In this document: positions 9,823-18,437 of the stretch, piece after piece | How the letters are laid out: each line of letters opens with the position of its first letter | Numbering within the stretch: the first letter of the stretch is position 1 | Origin: Desulfosporosinus meridiei DSM 13257 | GTDB taxonomy: Bacteria; Bacillota; Desulfitobacteriia; Desulfitobacteriales; Desulfitobacteriaceae | NCBI RefSeq assembly: GCF_000231385.2 | Contig: NC_018515.1 | Location: 266,501 to 330,500 of the forward strand | Length of the DNA: 64,000 nucleotides | Reading direction: 5' to 3' | Translations under genes and position numbers: made by a program | Notes under the pieces: generated by a model | Told to the model about the DNA's origin: nothing | The model's input: only the letters and a program-made list of their open reading frames with translations | Databases searched by the model: none

Positions 9823-11205
9823 GTGAAGCTTTGGGGTGGACGTTTTGAAAAAGGCACTGAGGGATTAGTGGAGGATTTCCACTCTTCCATTCGTTTCGAT
9901 CAACGACTGTACAAACAAGATATCCAAGGGAGCATAGCTCATGCTCGGATGCTTGGAAAGGTAGGAGTCATTTCTGAGGCGGAAGCAACACAATTAATCG
10001 AGGGATTAAACGGGATTCTAAAAGATGTTCAAGCCGGAACAGTGGAATTCGAAATTGGCGCAGAAGATATACATATGAATGTGGAAAAGCTATTAACGGA
10101 GCGAATCGGACCTGTAGGAAAAAAGCTGCACACGGGACGGAGTCGGAATGACCAGGTTGCTTTGGATTTGAGACTTTTTTTGAAAAGTGAGATTGACCAA
10201 ACAAAGTCTTTATTAGCTCAGTTAACACAAACTCTGCTCAAGCTATCCGAAGAGCATCTAGAAACATGGATGCCGGGATATACTCATCTACAAAAGGCAC
10301 AGCCAATTACTCTGGCCCACCATTTAATGGCGTATGTTCAAATGTTTTTGCGAGATCTTGGACGACTTAAAGATACTCGAAAGCGGCTAAACATATCGCC
10401 ACTTGGTTCAGGAGCTATGGCAGGAACGACCTTTCCTCTTGATCGAGAGCAAGTAGCTGTAGAACTTGGATTGGATGGAGTTACATTAAACAGTCTTGAT
10501 GGAGTTAGCGACCGAGATTTTGCTTTAGAATTTCTGGCTAATGCGTCCATTCTTATGATGCATTTAAGCAGATTGTGTGAGGAGCTCGTCATTTGGTCCA
10601 GCGGAGAATTCCAGTTTATCTCGATGGATGATGGATACTCAACAGGGTCTAGCATCATGCCCCAAAAGAAAAACCCAGATGTTGCTGAATTAGTGCGGGG
10701 AAAAACCGGGCGTGTGTATGGTGATTTGATGGCACTTTTGACAGTTATGAAAGGGCTTCCCCTCGCCTATAACAAAGATATGCAAGAGGACAAGGAAGCT
10801 GTCTTCGATGCTGTGGATACAATTCAAAAGTGCTTGTTGGTAGTAGAACCTATGCTTAGAACTATGCAAGTACATAGAGATATTATGGCTTTTGGGGCTA
10901 AAGGCGGCTTTACAAATGCTACCGATCTCGCGGATTATATGGCTAAAAAGGGAGTGCCCTTCCGAGAAGCCCATGAATTTGTTGGACGAATAGTTTTGCA
11001 TTGCAGCAAAGAAGGCCTTGGGCTTGAAGACTTGAGTTTAAGCGATTATCAGGCAATCTCGCCAATCTTTGAAGAGGATTTATTTAGCTCGATTGGAATC
11101 GAGCATTGTGTCAGAGCACGAAAAATTACGGGAGGACCCTCTCCAGAAACGGTTTTTGAGGGAATTAGGCTTAGTAGACAAGCTTTAGATGAGTTGCTTT
11201 GGTAG
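9823..11205 (+). CDS. argH: Argininosuccinate lyase
   Basis: Splits argininosuccinate into arginine and fumarate, the last step of arginine synthesis. The fumarase/aspartase superfamily signature GSSIMPQKKNPDVAELVRGK is intact near residue 277, along with HTGRSRNDQVALD near 105. I chose GTG 9823, which follows GGGAG by 7 bases and gives the conserved start MKLWGGRF (460 residues, the family norm). The ATGs at 9802 and 9805 would add up to seven unconserved residues. A hairpin lies about 100 bp downstream. Confidence 0.95.
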   Translation: MKLWGGRFEKGTEGLVEDFHSSIRFDQRLYKQDIQGSIAHARMLGKVGVISEAEATQLIEGLNGILKDVQAGTVEFEIGAEDIHMNVEKLLTERIGPVGKKLHTGRSRNDQVALDLRLFLKSEIDQTKSLLAQLTQTLLKLSEEHLETWMPGYTHLQKAQPITLAHHLMAYVQMFLRDLGRLKDTRKRLNISPLGSGAMAGTTFPLDREQVAVELGLDGVTLNSLDGVSDRDFALEFLANASILMMHLSRLCEELVIWSSGEFQFISMDDGYSTGSSIMPQKKNPDVAELVRGKTGRVYGDLMALLTVMKGLPLAYNKDMQEDKEAVFDAVDTIQKCLLVVEPMLRTMQVHRDIMAFGAKGGFTNATDLADYMAKKGVPFREAHEFVGRIVLHCSKEGLGLEDLSLSDYQAISPIFEEDLFSSIGIEHCVRARKITGGPSPETVFEGIRLSRQALDELLW

Positions 11206-11300
11206 AGTAAGTTTTCAAGGGTTCACTTATGAGCACTGAAGGCCAATGGAATGATCAATACCTGAATTGTCCAAAACAGAATTTAAGAAAACATTTAGGA

Positions 11301-11330
11301 TAGGTTTAGTCGATATGATGACTAAACCTA
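11301..11330 (+). terminator. Possible terminator after argH
   Basis: TAGGTTTAGT (11301-11310) pairs perfectly with ACTAAACCTA (11321-11330). The tail is TGTTACTTTG, only moderately T-rich, so termination strength is uncertain. Confidence 0.55.
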
Positions 11331-11536
11331 TGTTACTTTGCATGGGCATAAGAGATTATGTCAAAAATAAAAGAGCAATAATGATTTAGTCGAGGATGTT
11401 CGGTGATAATAAAGTTAAATTTGGAATTCTGGCCTTATCTGGAATACTGATACGGGTATAGGGTTTTAGAGAAGTTTGTACTAAGCATTATCCAAGGATA
11501 AAAACCTCGGGTTTTCAACAGGATGAGAGAAACAAC

Positions 11537-11641
11537 TGTGTATAGTGTGGATAAAACTGTGGATAAAGTCTAAATGCGCCGTAATTATAGGTGGATAAGT
11601 TAGGGATATCCGGTGGACAAATCAACTTTGTCTGTGGATAA
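11537..11641 (-). promoter_or_regulatory. Cluster of DnaA-box sequences
   Basis: Read on the minus strand, TTATCCACA occurs exactly at 11546-11554, 11558-11566 and 11633-11641. One-mismatch copies occur at 11537-11545 (CTATACACA against TTATNCACA) and 11590-11598, and a two-mismatch copy at 11612-11620. All point the same way. A T-rich tract follows (11641-11680). This sits in a 675-bp gene-free stretch between argH and pncB, not next to dnaA. A DnaA-titrating or regulatory cluster is more likely than the main origin. The rest of 11206-11880 shows no ORF with a ribosome binding site. Confidence 0.65.
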
Positions 11642-11880
11642 CTTTTTTTGAATTTTGATAAAATCCGACATTGTTTTCTAATAGAGGGCTTAGTACTAGC
11701 TTTTAAGTAGGCACAACATATAAGATTTTCACCATGTTTTCCTAATTTTTAGTCTAAAGCAGGAAAATCTTGCATAGAGGTCGAAATTCTCACGCATGAT
11801 TTTATTAAGACTATTGCATCCTAATAGATATATTGCTTAAATAATCGAACTATGTGAGAGTACAAAGCGAGGCATAATTA

Positions 11881-13335
11881 ATGGAAAATCGAACAATGCT
11901 AACAGATCTTTATCAACTTACAATGATGCAGGGTTACTTAGTAAATGGTTATCATAATAAGGAGGCAGTATTTGATGTCTACTTTCGTTCCCTGCCTTTT
12001 AACGGAGGGTATGCTCTGGCAGCAGGGCTTGAACAAGTAGTTGATTATATTGAAAACCTAGGCTTTGAGGAAGATGATTTAGAATATTTGAGGAGTCTGA
12101 ACATATTTAGTGAAGAGTTCATTAAGGAGCTGAAAAATTTTCGTTTTACGGGAAATATTGATGCTATTCCGGAGGGAACTGCAGTTTTTCCTTATGAACC
12201 GTTAATACGTGTAAAAGGACGGATTTTTGAGACTCAGCTTCTAGAGACAACCATACTTAATCTTGTTAATTTTGAGACACTTATCGCTACCAAAGCATCT
12301 CGTGTAGTAAGCGCAGCCGGTGGGGGCTCTGTCATGGAATTTGGCTTGCGCAGGGCTCAAGGTCCGGATGCAGGTATCCTAGGTGCCAGGGCAGCTTATA
12401 TTGGTGGATGTCAGTCCACGTCCAATGTCTTAGCCGGCAAGCGTTATGGTATCCCTGTTGCAGGGACACAGGCCCATAGTTGGATTCAATGCTTTCCGTC
12501 AGAGTTGGATGCATTTCGAGCATATGCCCATACTTTTCCTGACATGTGTTTATTGCTTGTGGATACATATAATGTTCTTAAATCCGGTGTCCCTAATGCT
12601 ATCAAAGTAGGGCTTGAACTTGAAGCCGAGGGACATCAGTTTCTTGGCATTCGTCTAGACAGTGGAGATTTAACCTATTTGTCCAAAGAAGCCCGGCGTA
12701 TGCTTGACGAAGCCGGACTGAAGAAAGCTATTATTGTTGCCTCAAATGATTTAGACGAAGAAACTATCTTTGCAATAAGGGCACAGGGGGCTGCAATTAA
12801 TTCTTGGGGTGTCGGAACAAATCTTATTACATCTAAGGATAATCCCTCATTAGGTGGGGTTTACAAGTTAGCTGCAGAAGGGGATCAGGGTGTCTTTCAT
12901 CCTCGTTTAAAGGTCTCAGAAAATATCGCCAAGATAACAAACCCTGGAATTAAAAAAGTGGTGCGTTTCTACGATAGAGCTGGAAAAACTATGGCTGATC
13001 TTATTGCCCTCGAAGACGAAGTTTTCGAAGAAGGAAAAGCGTTAACGATATTTGATCCAATACAGACGTGGAAGAGAAAAACTTTAACGAATTTTAGGAC
13101 TAGGGAACTATTAGTTCCTATATTCAGAGAAGGAAAACGAGTCTATGATTTACCTAAGCTCAAGGGCATCCAACTCTATGCTCATAAAGAATTAGAAACC
13201 TTCTGGGATGAGGTCAAGAGATTAACGAACCCACACAATTATATTGTGGATTTATCAGCGAATCTCTTTGAATTAAAGCAACAGTTACTCTTAACGATTA
13301 ACAATGATATCAAAAGTAAGCAAGGAGTGGAGTAA
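11881..13335 (+). CDS. pncB: Nicotinate phosphoribosyltransferase
   Basis: Converts nicotinate and PRPP to nicotinate mononucleotide in NAD salvage. It is 484 residues. Family motifs include TDLYQLTMMQGY at the N-terminus, FGLRRAQGPDAG near residue 155, GTQAHSWIQCF near 195 (the His that is phosphorylated in the family) and RLDSGDL near 258. The ATG follows GCGAGG. The gene is followed three bases later by nadE, whose enzyme acts later in the same pathway. The DnaA-box cluster lies in its long upstream region, so DnaA might influence its transcription (inference). Confidence 0.94.
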   Translation: MENRTMLTDLYQLTMMQGYLVNGYHNKEAVFDVYFRSLPFNGGYALAAGLEQVVDYIENLGFEEDDLEYLRSLNIFSEEFIKELKNFRFTGNIDAIPEGTAVFPYEPLIRVKGRIFETQLLETTILNLVNFETLIATKASRVVSAAGGGSVMEFGLRRAQGPDAGILGARAAYIGGCQSTSNVLAGKRYGIPVAGTQAHSWIQCFPSELDAFRAYAHTFPDMCLLLVDTYNVLKSGVPNAIKVGLELEAEGHQFLGIRLDSGDLTYLSKEARRMLDEAGLKKAIIVASNDLDEETIFAIRAQGAAINSWGVGTNLITSKDNPSLGGVYKLAAEGDQGVFHPRLKVSENIAKITNPGIKKVVRFYDRAGKTMADLIALEDEVFEEGKALTIFDPIQTWKRKTLTNFRTRELLVPIFREGKRVYDLPKLKGIQLYAHKELETFWDEVKRLTNPHNYIVDLSANLFELKQQLLLTINNDIKSKQGVE

Positions 13336-13338
13336 AAA

Positions 13339-14112
13339 ATGTGGACAGATGAAGAATTATCAGAACGAATTGATCAAACGGTGGATTGGCTGCGTAAAAA
13401 AGTTGCCGAAGCAAAGGCGGAGGGAGTAGTGGTGGGTATCTCAGGAGGAGTCGATTCAGCAGTAGTCACAGGGCTATGCAGTCAGGCTTTTCCTGGAAAG
13501 TGCATTGGAGTGATTATGCCTAGCCATTCAGATCCCGAAGATGTTGAAGATGCCTTATGGATTGCCGAGGGTTTCGAAATAAGACCCTTAGAGGTGAATC
13601 TAAGTGGTGCCCATACACAGGTTATGGGACAAGTAAAGAAGGGTCTGGAAGGTATAGGATGCAATTTAGTCGCAGAAAAAATGAGCCAAGGAAACCTAAA
13701 GGCTCGTTTGCGCATGTCAACCTTATATGCCGTGGCTAACGCCATGAATTATTTAGTCGTAGGAACAGATAATGCCCCTGAGAGCTATACCGGGTATTTC
13801 ACCAAATACGGTGACGGGGGTGTAGATCTCTTACCGATTAGTTCTCTTACCAAAACGGAAGTTCGGGCATGGGCAAGGATGCTGGGACTGCCTAAGAGAA
13901 TCGCTACCCGGGTACCAACTGCGGGGCTGTGGCCGGGTCAGACAGACGAATCTGAACTAGGAATTACCTATGATCAGATAGACCGGTACCTGCTAGGAGA
14001 AGAGGTTCCCACTGAAGTACAAGAGCGTATAGAGTCACTGCATCGTCAGAGTGAACACAAACGTCAACTGCCACCAAGCTTTGTACTCCCTAAACTTGAG
14101 AGGTTAGATTAA
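13339..14112 (+). CDS. nadE: NH3-dependent NAD synthetase
   Basis: Amidates nicotinate adenine dinucleotide to NAD using ammonia and ATP. At 257 residues it has only the synthetase domain, with no nitrilase-type glutaminase, so it depends on free ammonia. The PP-loop motif GISGGVDSAVVTG is at about residue 34, and the substrate motif GTDNAPESYTGYFTKYGDGG is at about 141. It lies three bases after pncB and one base before the HAD nucleotidase start, so the three form one operon. The nicotinate mononucleotide adenylyltransferase is not in the window. Confidence 0.95.
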   Translation: MWTDEELSERIDQTVDWLRKKVAEAKAEGVVVGISGGVDSAVVTGLCSQAFPGKCIGVIMPSHSDPEDVEDALWIAEGFEIRPLEVNLSGAHTQVMGQVKKGLEGIGCNLVAEKMSQGNLKARLRMSTLYAVANAMNYLVVGTDNAPESYTGYFTKYGDGGVDLLPISSLTKTEVRAWARMLGLPKRIATRVPTAGLWPGQTDESELGITYDQIDRYLLGEEVPTEVQERIESLHRQSEHKRQLPPSFVLPKLERLD

Positions 14113-14113
14113 G

Positions 14114-14668
14114 GTGAGAATTGGAATAGATATTGATGGGGTAGTATCCGACAGCTACCCCTTCTGGTTACAGGAATTGAATTGTCACTATGGCAAAAAT
14201 ATACCGTGCCTAGACGATTATGATATGCATATTTCCTTTGAGGTAACTACCGAGGATATGAATAATTTTTTTGAGACCAACATTGAACGTTTGCTCATGA
14301 TGCCTAAGCCCATACCCGGTGCAAAAGAGGGGATAGAAACTCTTTTGCATGAAGGACATGAGATTATTTATGTCACTGCTCGTACACAGGAACAAAAGGG
14401 GCTAACAGAACGTTGGTTTGCCCATAATAAAATCTATTACAAAAATATACTATTTTCAGGGTTTGGCAGCAAAGTAGACTTTGTTAAGGAATGGGGAATA
14501 GAGGCTTTTATCGAGGATTATCAGGTGAATGCTAAACTAATTTCAGAATGCGGTGTACCAGTATTCCTTTTAGATGCCAGCTACAATCAAGAGGATACTC
14601 CTCGTGGGATTATCCGTTGCCATAGCTGGGAAGAGATAGTTAAAGGAATACATAATTTAAATCTTTAA
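14114..14668 (+). CDS. HAD-type 5' nucleotidase (YqfW/NT5C-like)
   Basis: A 184-residue HAD-superfamily protein of the 5'(3')-deoxyribonucleotidase or YqfW-like group. The catalytic motif DIDGVVSDS is at residues 5-13. Motif II is VTARTQEQKG near 95, and the acidic motif IEAFIEDYQVNA is near 140. The start is GTG one base after the nadE stop. The operon context suggests dephosphorylation of a nucleotide linked to NAD metabolism, but the substrate is unknown. Confidence 0.8.
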   Translation: MRIGIDIDGVVSDSYPFWLQELNCHYGKNIPCLDDYDMHISFEVTTEDMNNFFETNIERLLMMPKPIPGAKEGIETLLHEGHEIIYVTARTQEQKGLTERWFAHNKIYYKNILFSGFGSKVDFVKEWGIEAFIEDYQVNAKLISECGVPVFLLDASYNQEDTPRGIIRCHSWEEIVKGIHNLNL

Positions 14669-14679
14669 ATCACAAAAAT

Positions 14680-14782
14680 AAAGGCCTTTCACAACCTTAG
14701 TTAATATCCTTCTCAAGGTAACCAGGTTATTAAAAAACCTGCTGCCTATAAGGGCAAATCAAACTAGTGTGTGAAAGGCTTT
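14680..14782. terminator. Long-range hairpin between nucleotidase and murC
   Basis: AAAGGCCTTTCAC (14680-14692) pairs with GTGAAAGGCTTT (14771-14782) with one bulge, enclosing about 78 nt that contains an inner AGGTT/AACCT hairpin. It lies between convergent genes and has A/T-rich flanks, so a two-way terminator is the simplest reading. The large structured interior is unusual. Confidence 0.6.
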
Positions 14783-14803
14783 ATCTATTTCGAGTTAAGA
14801 TAC

Positions 14804-16156
14804 TTAACTAACTATTTCCAACCCAACTTTGTAAATATCCCCTGCTCCTAAAGTAAGGACAAGATCCTCGGGTGCAAGAGTCTGATTGAGATAGAGTTTA
14901 ATATCGTCGAGAGTTCCAATGTAACGCGCTTGAATACCTTGCTGCAAAATCAACTCGGCAAGATTTGGAGCAGATACAGTGTGATGTTCAAGTTCTCGAG
15001 CGGATGCGAAAATGTCTGCAATCACAACTTCGTCTGCACTTTGAAAAGCTTGTGAGAATTCAAGTAAGAGTTTTTCTGTTCGGCTAAAAGTATGGGGTTG
15101 AAAGATAGCACGAATACGGCGATCAGGGAATGAAAGCCGAGCGCCTTCTAGGGTGGTACGAATTTCAGTTGGATGATGAGCGTAGTCATCAACAATTAAT
15201 GCGCCATTTGTGTTGCAGCCAATGTGTTCAAAGCGACGTTTAGTTCCATTGAATTGGCCTAGGCTTGATAGGATGTCATTCATAGGGATGCCAAGCTGGT
15301 GACATAAGGAAATTGTAGCTAAGGCATTAACAATATTGTGCTTTCCTGCGACGTGAAGGTCCAGATCTCCAACATATTGTCCTTTAAACAGGATCTTCAT
15401 TGAACTCTTCTCGTCCTTAAAGATAATCTCTGTGGCCCGAATATCGGCAGATTCTGAAAGTCCAAAGGTTGTTATGGGCGCGTCTGACTTAATAGACTTT
15501 CGGTTTGGATCCTCATCCCAAACGTAAATGTGTCCGTGGGCGGGTACTTTTAGAGCTAATTCACTAAAGGCAGAGATAACATCGTCAAGATCTTTGAAAT
15601 AGTCAGGGTGATCAAATTCTATGTTAGTAATGATTAAATGTTCCGGGGAATAATTGAGGAAATGACGTCGATATTCACAAGATTCCGCTAAGAAGAATTC
15701 TCCTTTTCCGCTATGGGCATTTCCACCGATACTAGGGACATCACTACCGACAACAATCGTGGGGTCTAATCCGGCTTGGAGTAAAACAAGTCCCATCATA
15801 GCGGTTGTCGTGGTTTTGCCGTGGGTACCAGTTACGCAAATACTTCTTTTTTGGGCGAGTAAACGCCCAAGATATTGGGGATAACTTAAGACTGGGATAT
15901 TCAGATCAAGGGCTCGAGCAATCTCCGGATGCTGATTAGTATAAGCTGCGGAAGCGACAACTAAATCTACGTTCTCAACATTGGCGGAAGAAAATCCTAA
16001 AACTGGAATATTGGCCCGTTTAAGGACACTATCTGTATAAAAGCTTTCCTCAACGTCTGACCCTGTTATAGTTGCACCTTCAATTTGATTGCTGATTTGA
16101 GCTAAAGCGCTCATTCCCGTTCCTTTAATTCCGACAAAATGAATATGTAATGCCAA
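14804..16156 (-). CDS. murC: UDP-N-acetylmuramate--L-alanine ligase
   Basis: Cytoplasmic Mur ligase that adds L-alanine to UDP-MurNAc in peptidoglycan synthesis. It is 450 residues with a typical layout: an N-terminal Rossmann motif HFVGIKGTGMSALAQI, the ATP loop TGTHGKTTTTAM near residue 110, and a C-terminal domain with VVDDYAHHPTEI near 318. The start is a TTG; an AAAGGAA lies about 10 bases upstream. It stands alone, away from other cell-wall genes. Confidence 0.95.
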   Translation of the reverse strand: MALHIHFVGIKGTGMSALAQISNQIEGATITGSDVEESFYTDSVLKRANIPVLGFSSANVENVDLVVASAAYTNQHPEIARALDLNIPVLSYPQYLGRLLAQKRSICVTGTHGKTTTTAMMGLVLLQAGLDPTIVVGSDVPSIGGNAHSGKGEFFLAESCEYRRHFLNYSPEHLIITNIEFDHPDYFKDLDDVISAFSELALKVPAHGHIYVWDEDPNRKSIKSDAPITTFGLSESADIRATEIIFKDEKSSMKILFKGQYVGDLDLHVAGKHNIVNALATISLCHQLGIPMNDILSSLGQFNGTKRRFEHIGCNTNGALIVDDYAHHPTEIRTTLEGARLSFPDRRIRAIFQPHTFSRTEKLLLEFSQAFQSADEVVIADIFASARELEHHTVSAPNLAELILQQGIQARYIGTLDDIKLYLNQTLAPEDLVLTLGAGDIYKVGLEIVS

Positions 16157-16222
16157 AGCGAATCGTTCCTTTCATGTATAAAACTCTACCCCCCATTATA
16201 CCCAAAGTTAAAGCAAAAAGTA

Positions 16223-16903
16223 TCATTTTATTCGAGGAAAATTTTTACTTTCGTTTTTCATAGGAGGCTTTCTTTCATAGCCAGTGACCATAGCCTGAAG
16301 ACGACTGATATCTTCAGTAAGACTTAGGTATATGTGAACAGGAATTGTCGCTAAGAAGTAGATACTTATTATAAACTTAATCCAGCGGATCATCTGAAAA
16401 CCACCAACTAAATGCCAAACCCAGATAAGATGTTCTCCTTGCCAATAGGAAGCTAAACCGAGAAAACTTGCTAATAAGAAAACAAGAAACCAGCTGAAGT
16501 AGATTACTAATTGCCCGCTATTATATTTTCTAGCCGGTGGAGGAGAAGAACGAAGGAAGAAGTAATAGGCCATAAGTTTGGGGAAATGTTTTAGGTCTCG
16601 AATTTTGGGAATTAGAGAATCATCTTTACGTATCAGGGCGTCTGTAAAACGAAGGGCTAAAAAACTTAAAGCAAACCAGCTAAAGACTATATGTGCTACT
16701 AAGACTTTACTGAAGTTTAAGGCTAAAAAGTGAGCAGGTTTGTGGAGCTGCAGGCCAGTTGAGATAATCACAACTAGACTTATTGCAAATCCCCAATGAA
16801 AAATTCTTACCCAAATTGACTGCGACTTAATAATCCTTCCCTTAAGATTATCGGCTTTGAGCTGTTTTAGGAGGGGCTTTCTTAATTTGACAGAGTGCTT
16901 CAT
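16223..16903 (-). CDS. Cytochrome b subunit of NiFe hydrogenase (HyaC-like)
   Basis: A 226-residue membrane protein with four hydrophobic helices (about 32-50, 68-88, 132-152 and 178-198). It carries histidines suited to bind two b-type hemes, for example in RIFHWGFAIS, LVAHIVFSW, LVGGF and VHIYLSL. In group 1 hydrogenases this subunit passes electrons from the periplasmic/extracytoplasmic small subunit to menaquinone. It is the third gene of the reverse-strand hydrogenase operon, 125 bp after the large subunit. Confidence 0.85.
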   Translation of the reverse strand: MKHSVKLRKPLLKQLKADNLKGRIIKSQSIWVRIFHWGFAISLVVIISTGLQLHKPAHFLALNFSKVLVAHIVFSWFALSFLALRFTDALIRKDDSLIPKIRDLKHFPKLMAYYFFLRSSPPPARKYNSGQLVIYFSWFLVFLLASFLGLASYWQGEHLIWVWHLVGGFQMIRWIKFIISIYFLATIPVHIYLSLTEDISRLQAMVTGYERKPPMKNESKNFPRIK

Positions 16904-17028
16904 GTTATTACCTTTACCCTTATAACATACATCTCTTTCTTTGTGTATATTCGCGTGAGATAATCAAACACAAAAATCTCAGTGGAATATTTTACACAAT
17001 ACTTTAATACTAAGACTCGGAACCAAGT

Positions 17029-18432
17029 TTAAACTTGAATTTTTAAGGTGCGAATTTTTTCAGCGTCGATTATGTGGACACTACAGGAAAAGCAGGGGTC
17101 AAAGGAACGAATTACTCGCCCGACTTCTTTTAGATCCTTGGATTTGATTTTTAAACCTAGGATCGATGACTCTCCTACACTACGGGTTCCTGTGTTATCA
17201 CGTGCTCCAAAGTTAAAGGCAGAAGGTGTAACAATTTGATAATGTTTAACCCGGGAGTTTTCAATAGAAACCCAATGTCCTAAAGAACCCCTCATTGCTT
17301 CATGTAGCCCGATCCCTACCCCGGAGTCTTGCTCCATTTTTAGGTCAAGAGTATCTGCTCCGGGTTCAAGGCGATTAAGCCAGTCTAAAGTAGATTTGGC
17401 TAATTTTTTTAATTCAAGCGCCCTTGCCCATATCCGCCCTATTGTTCCGGTGCCTAGGGTTTCTTCCTTATTGATGATAGCCCGAGCTAAGGGGCCGACT
17501 TCTATGGGTTGGCCACGGTAACGAGGGGATTTGACCCAGGTATATCCTTTCGCCTGACTTCGATCTGGTATTGTATCCTCTTCCATTGGATGCAGGGGGC
17601 CATGGGGTTTGTACCAGGCGTTTGTCACATCTTCAGTAACATGACGTTCATCATAACTCTCACGTTTACCTTGGAGAAGGACTCCTTGCGAAAAAAGGGT
17701 GCTTCCTTCAGGACTTGAGAAACCACCGACGGACATATAATTTCCTATACCGTTACCGAGTTGAATATAGTCGGGATAACGTTCTTTGATGAGATTAATA
17801 TCGGGCAATAGAAAGTCGTCAATAAAGTCGAGGATTTCTATCATGTACCCTCTATAGCGGTTTACTTTATCAGCATCAACTTCCATACTAACTCCACCTA
17901 GAACAATACCATGACCATGGGGGGCCTTTCCTCCGAAAACTGCAAACGCCGAATGAGCAATTCGAGATATTTCAAAGGATTTAAAATAGTGCTCTATCAT
18001 AGTACTTTCTTCCTTAGCGGATAGTCGCAGGTCAAACTCTGAATGGGGAATAAATGGAGCAATATCGGGTCCCCGGAAATAATCCGGAAATGAGTATAGA
18101 TAGATATGACGCAGATGGTTCTGGATAAAGTCACTAGCCAGAATGAGATTTCGAAGCAGGAGTCCATTAGGCGGAATATGCATCCCTAAGGCCTGTTCAA
18201 CAGCTAGTGCCGCTGTCATAGCATGAGCCGAAGAGCAAATTCCACAGATGCGTTGGGTATAATAGGGCATGTCAAAAGCTGAACGACCAACAAGTATTTG
18301 TTCAAATCCTCGATATAGGGTATCGGATATGTAGGCATCTCTGATTTCGTTGCCTTCGAGCCAAGCTTCAACGAGCATTGGATTGTGAATGCGGCTCATC
18401 GGAAAAATAACTCTTTTCTCCAGAGTAGTCAC
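17029..18432 (-). CDS. NiFe hydrogenase large subunit
   Basis: Catalytic subunit of a group 1 membrane-bound uptake hydrogenase, 467 residues. The nickel-binding motifs are intact: RICGICSSAH near residue 61 and DPCFSCSVH near the C-terminus. The Cys positions are all cysteine, so this is not a selenium form. A 14-residue tail follows the final His, and the family's maturation endopeptidase would normally remove it. The gene lies five bases after the small subunit gene. No maturation protease or hyp genes are in the window, so they must be elsewhere. Confidence 0.94.
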   Translation of the reverse strand: MTTLEKRVIFPMSRIHNPMLVEAWLEGNEIRDAYISDTLYRGFEQILVGRSAFDMPYYTQRICGICSSAHAMTAALAVEQALGMHIPPNGLLLRNLILASDFIQNHLRHIYLYSFPDYFRGPDIAPFIPHSEFDLRLSAKEESTMIEHYFKSFEISRIAHSAFAVFGGKAPHGHGIVLGGVSMEVDADKVNRYRGYMIEILDFIDDFLLPDINLIKERYPDYIQLGNGIGNYMSVGGFSSPEGSTLFSQGVLLQGKRESYDERHVTEDVTNAWYKPHGPLHPMEEDTIPDRSQAKGYTWVKSPRYRGQPIEVGPLARAIINKEETLGTGTIGRIWARALELKKLAKSTLDWLNRLEPGADTLDLKMEQDSGVGIGLHEAMRGSLGHWVSIENSRVKHYQIVTPSAFNFGARDNTGTRSVGESSILGLKIKSKDLKEVGRVIRSFDPCFSCSVHIIDAEKIRTLKIQV

Positions 18433-18437
18433 TCCTA

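Noticed and set aside
11537-11641. Main chromosomal origin oriC
   Set aside because: dnaA, dnaN and rpmH are not adjacent, and the flanks are argH and pncB. A secondary DnaA-box cluster is more likely, though skew data could change this.
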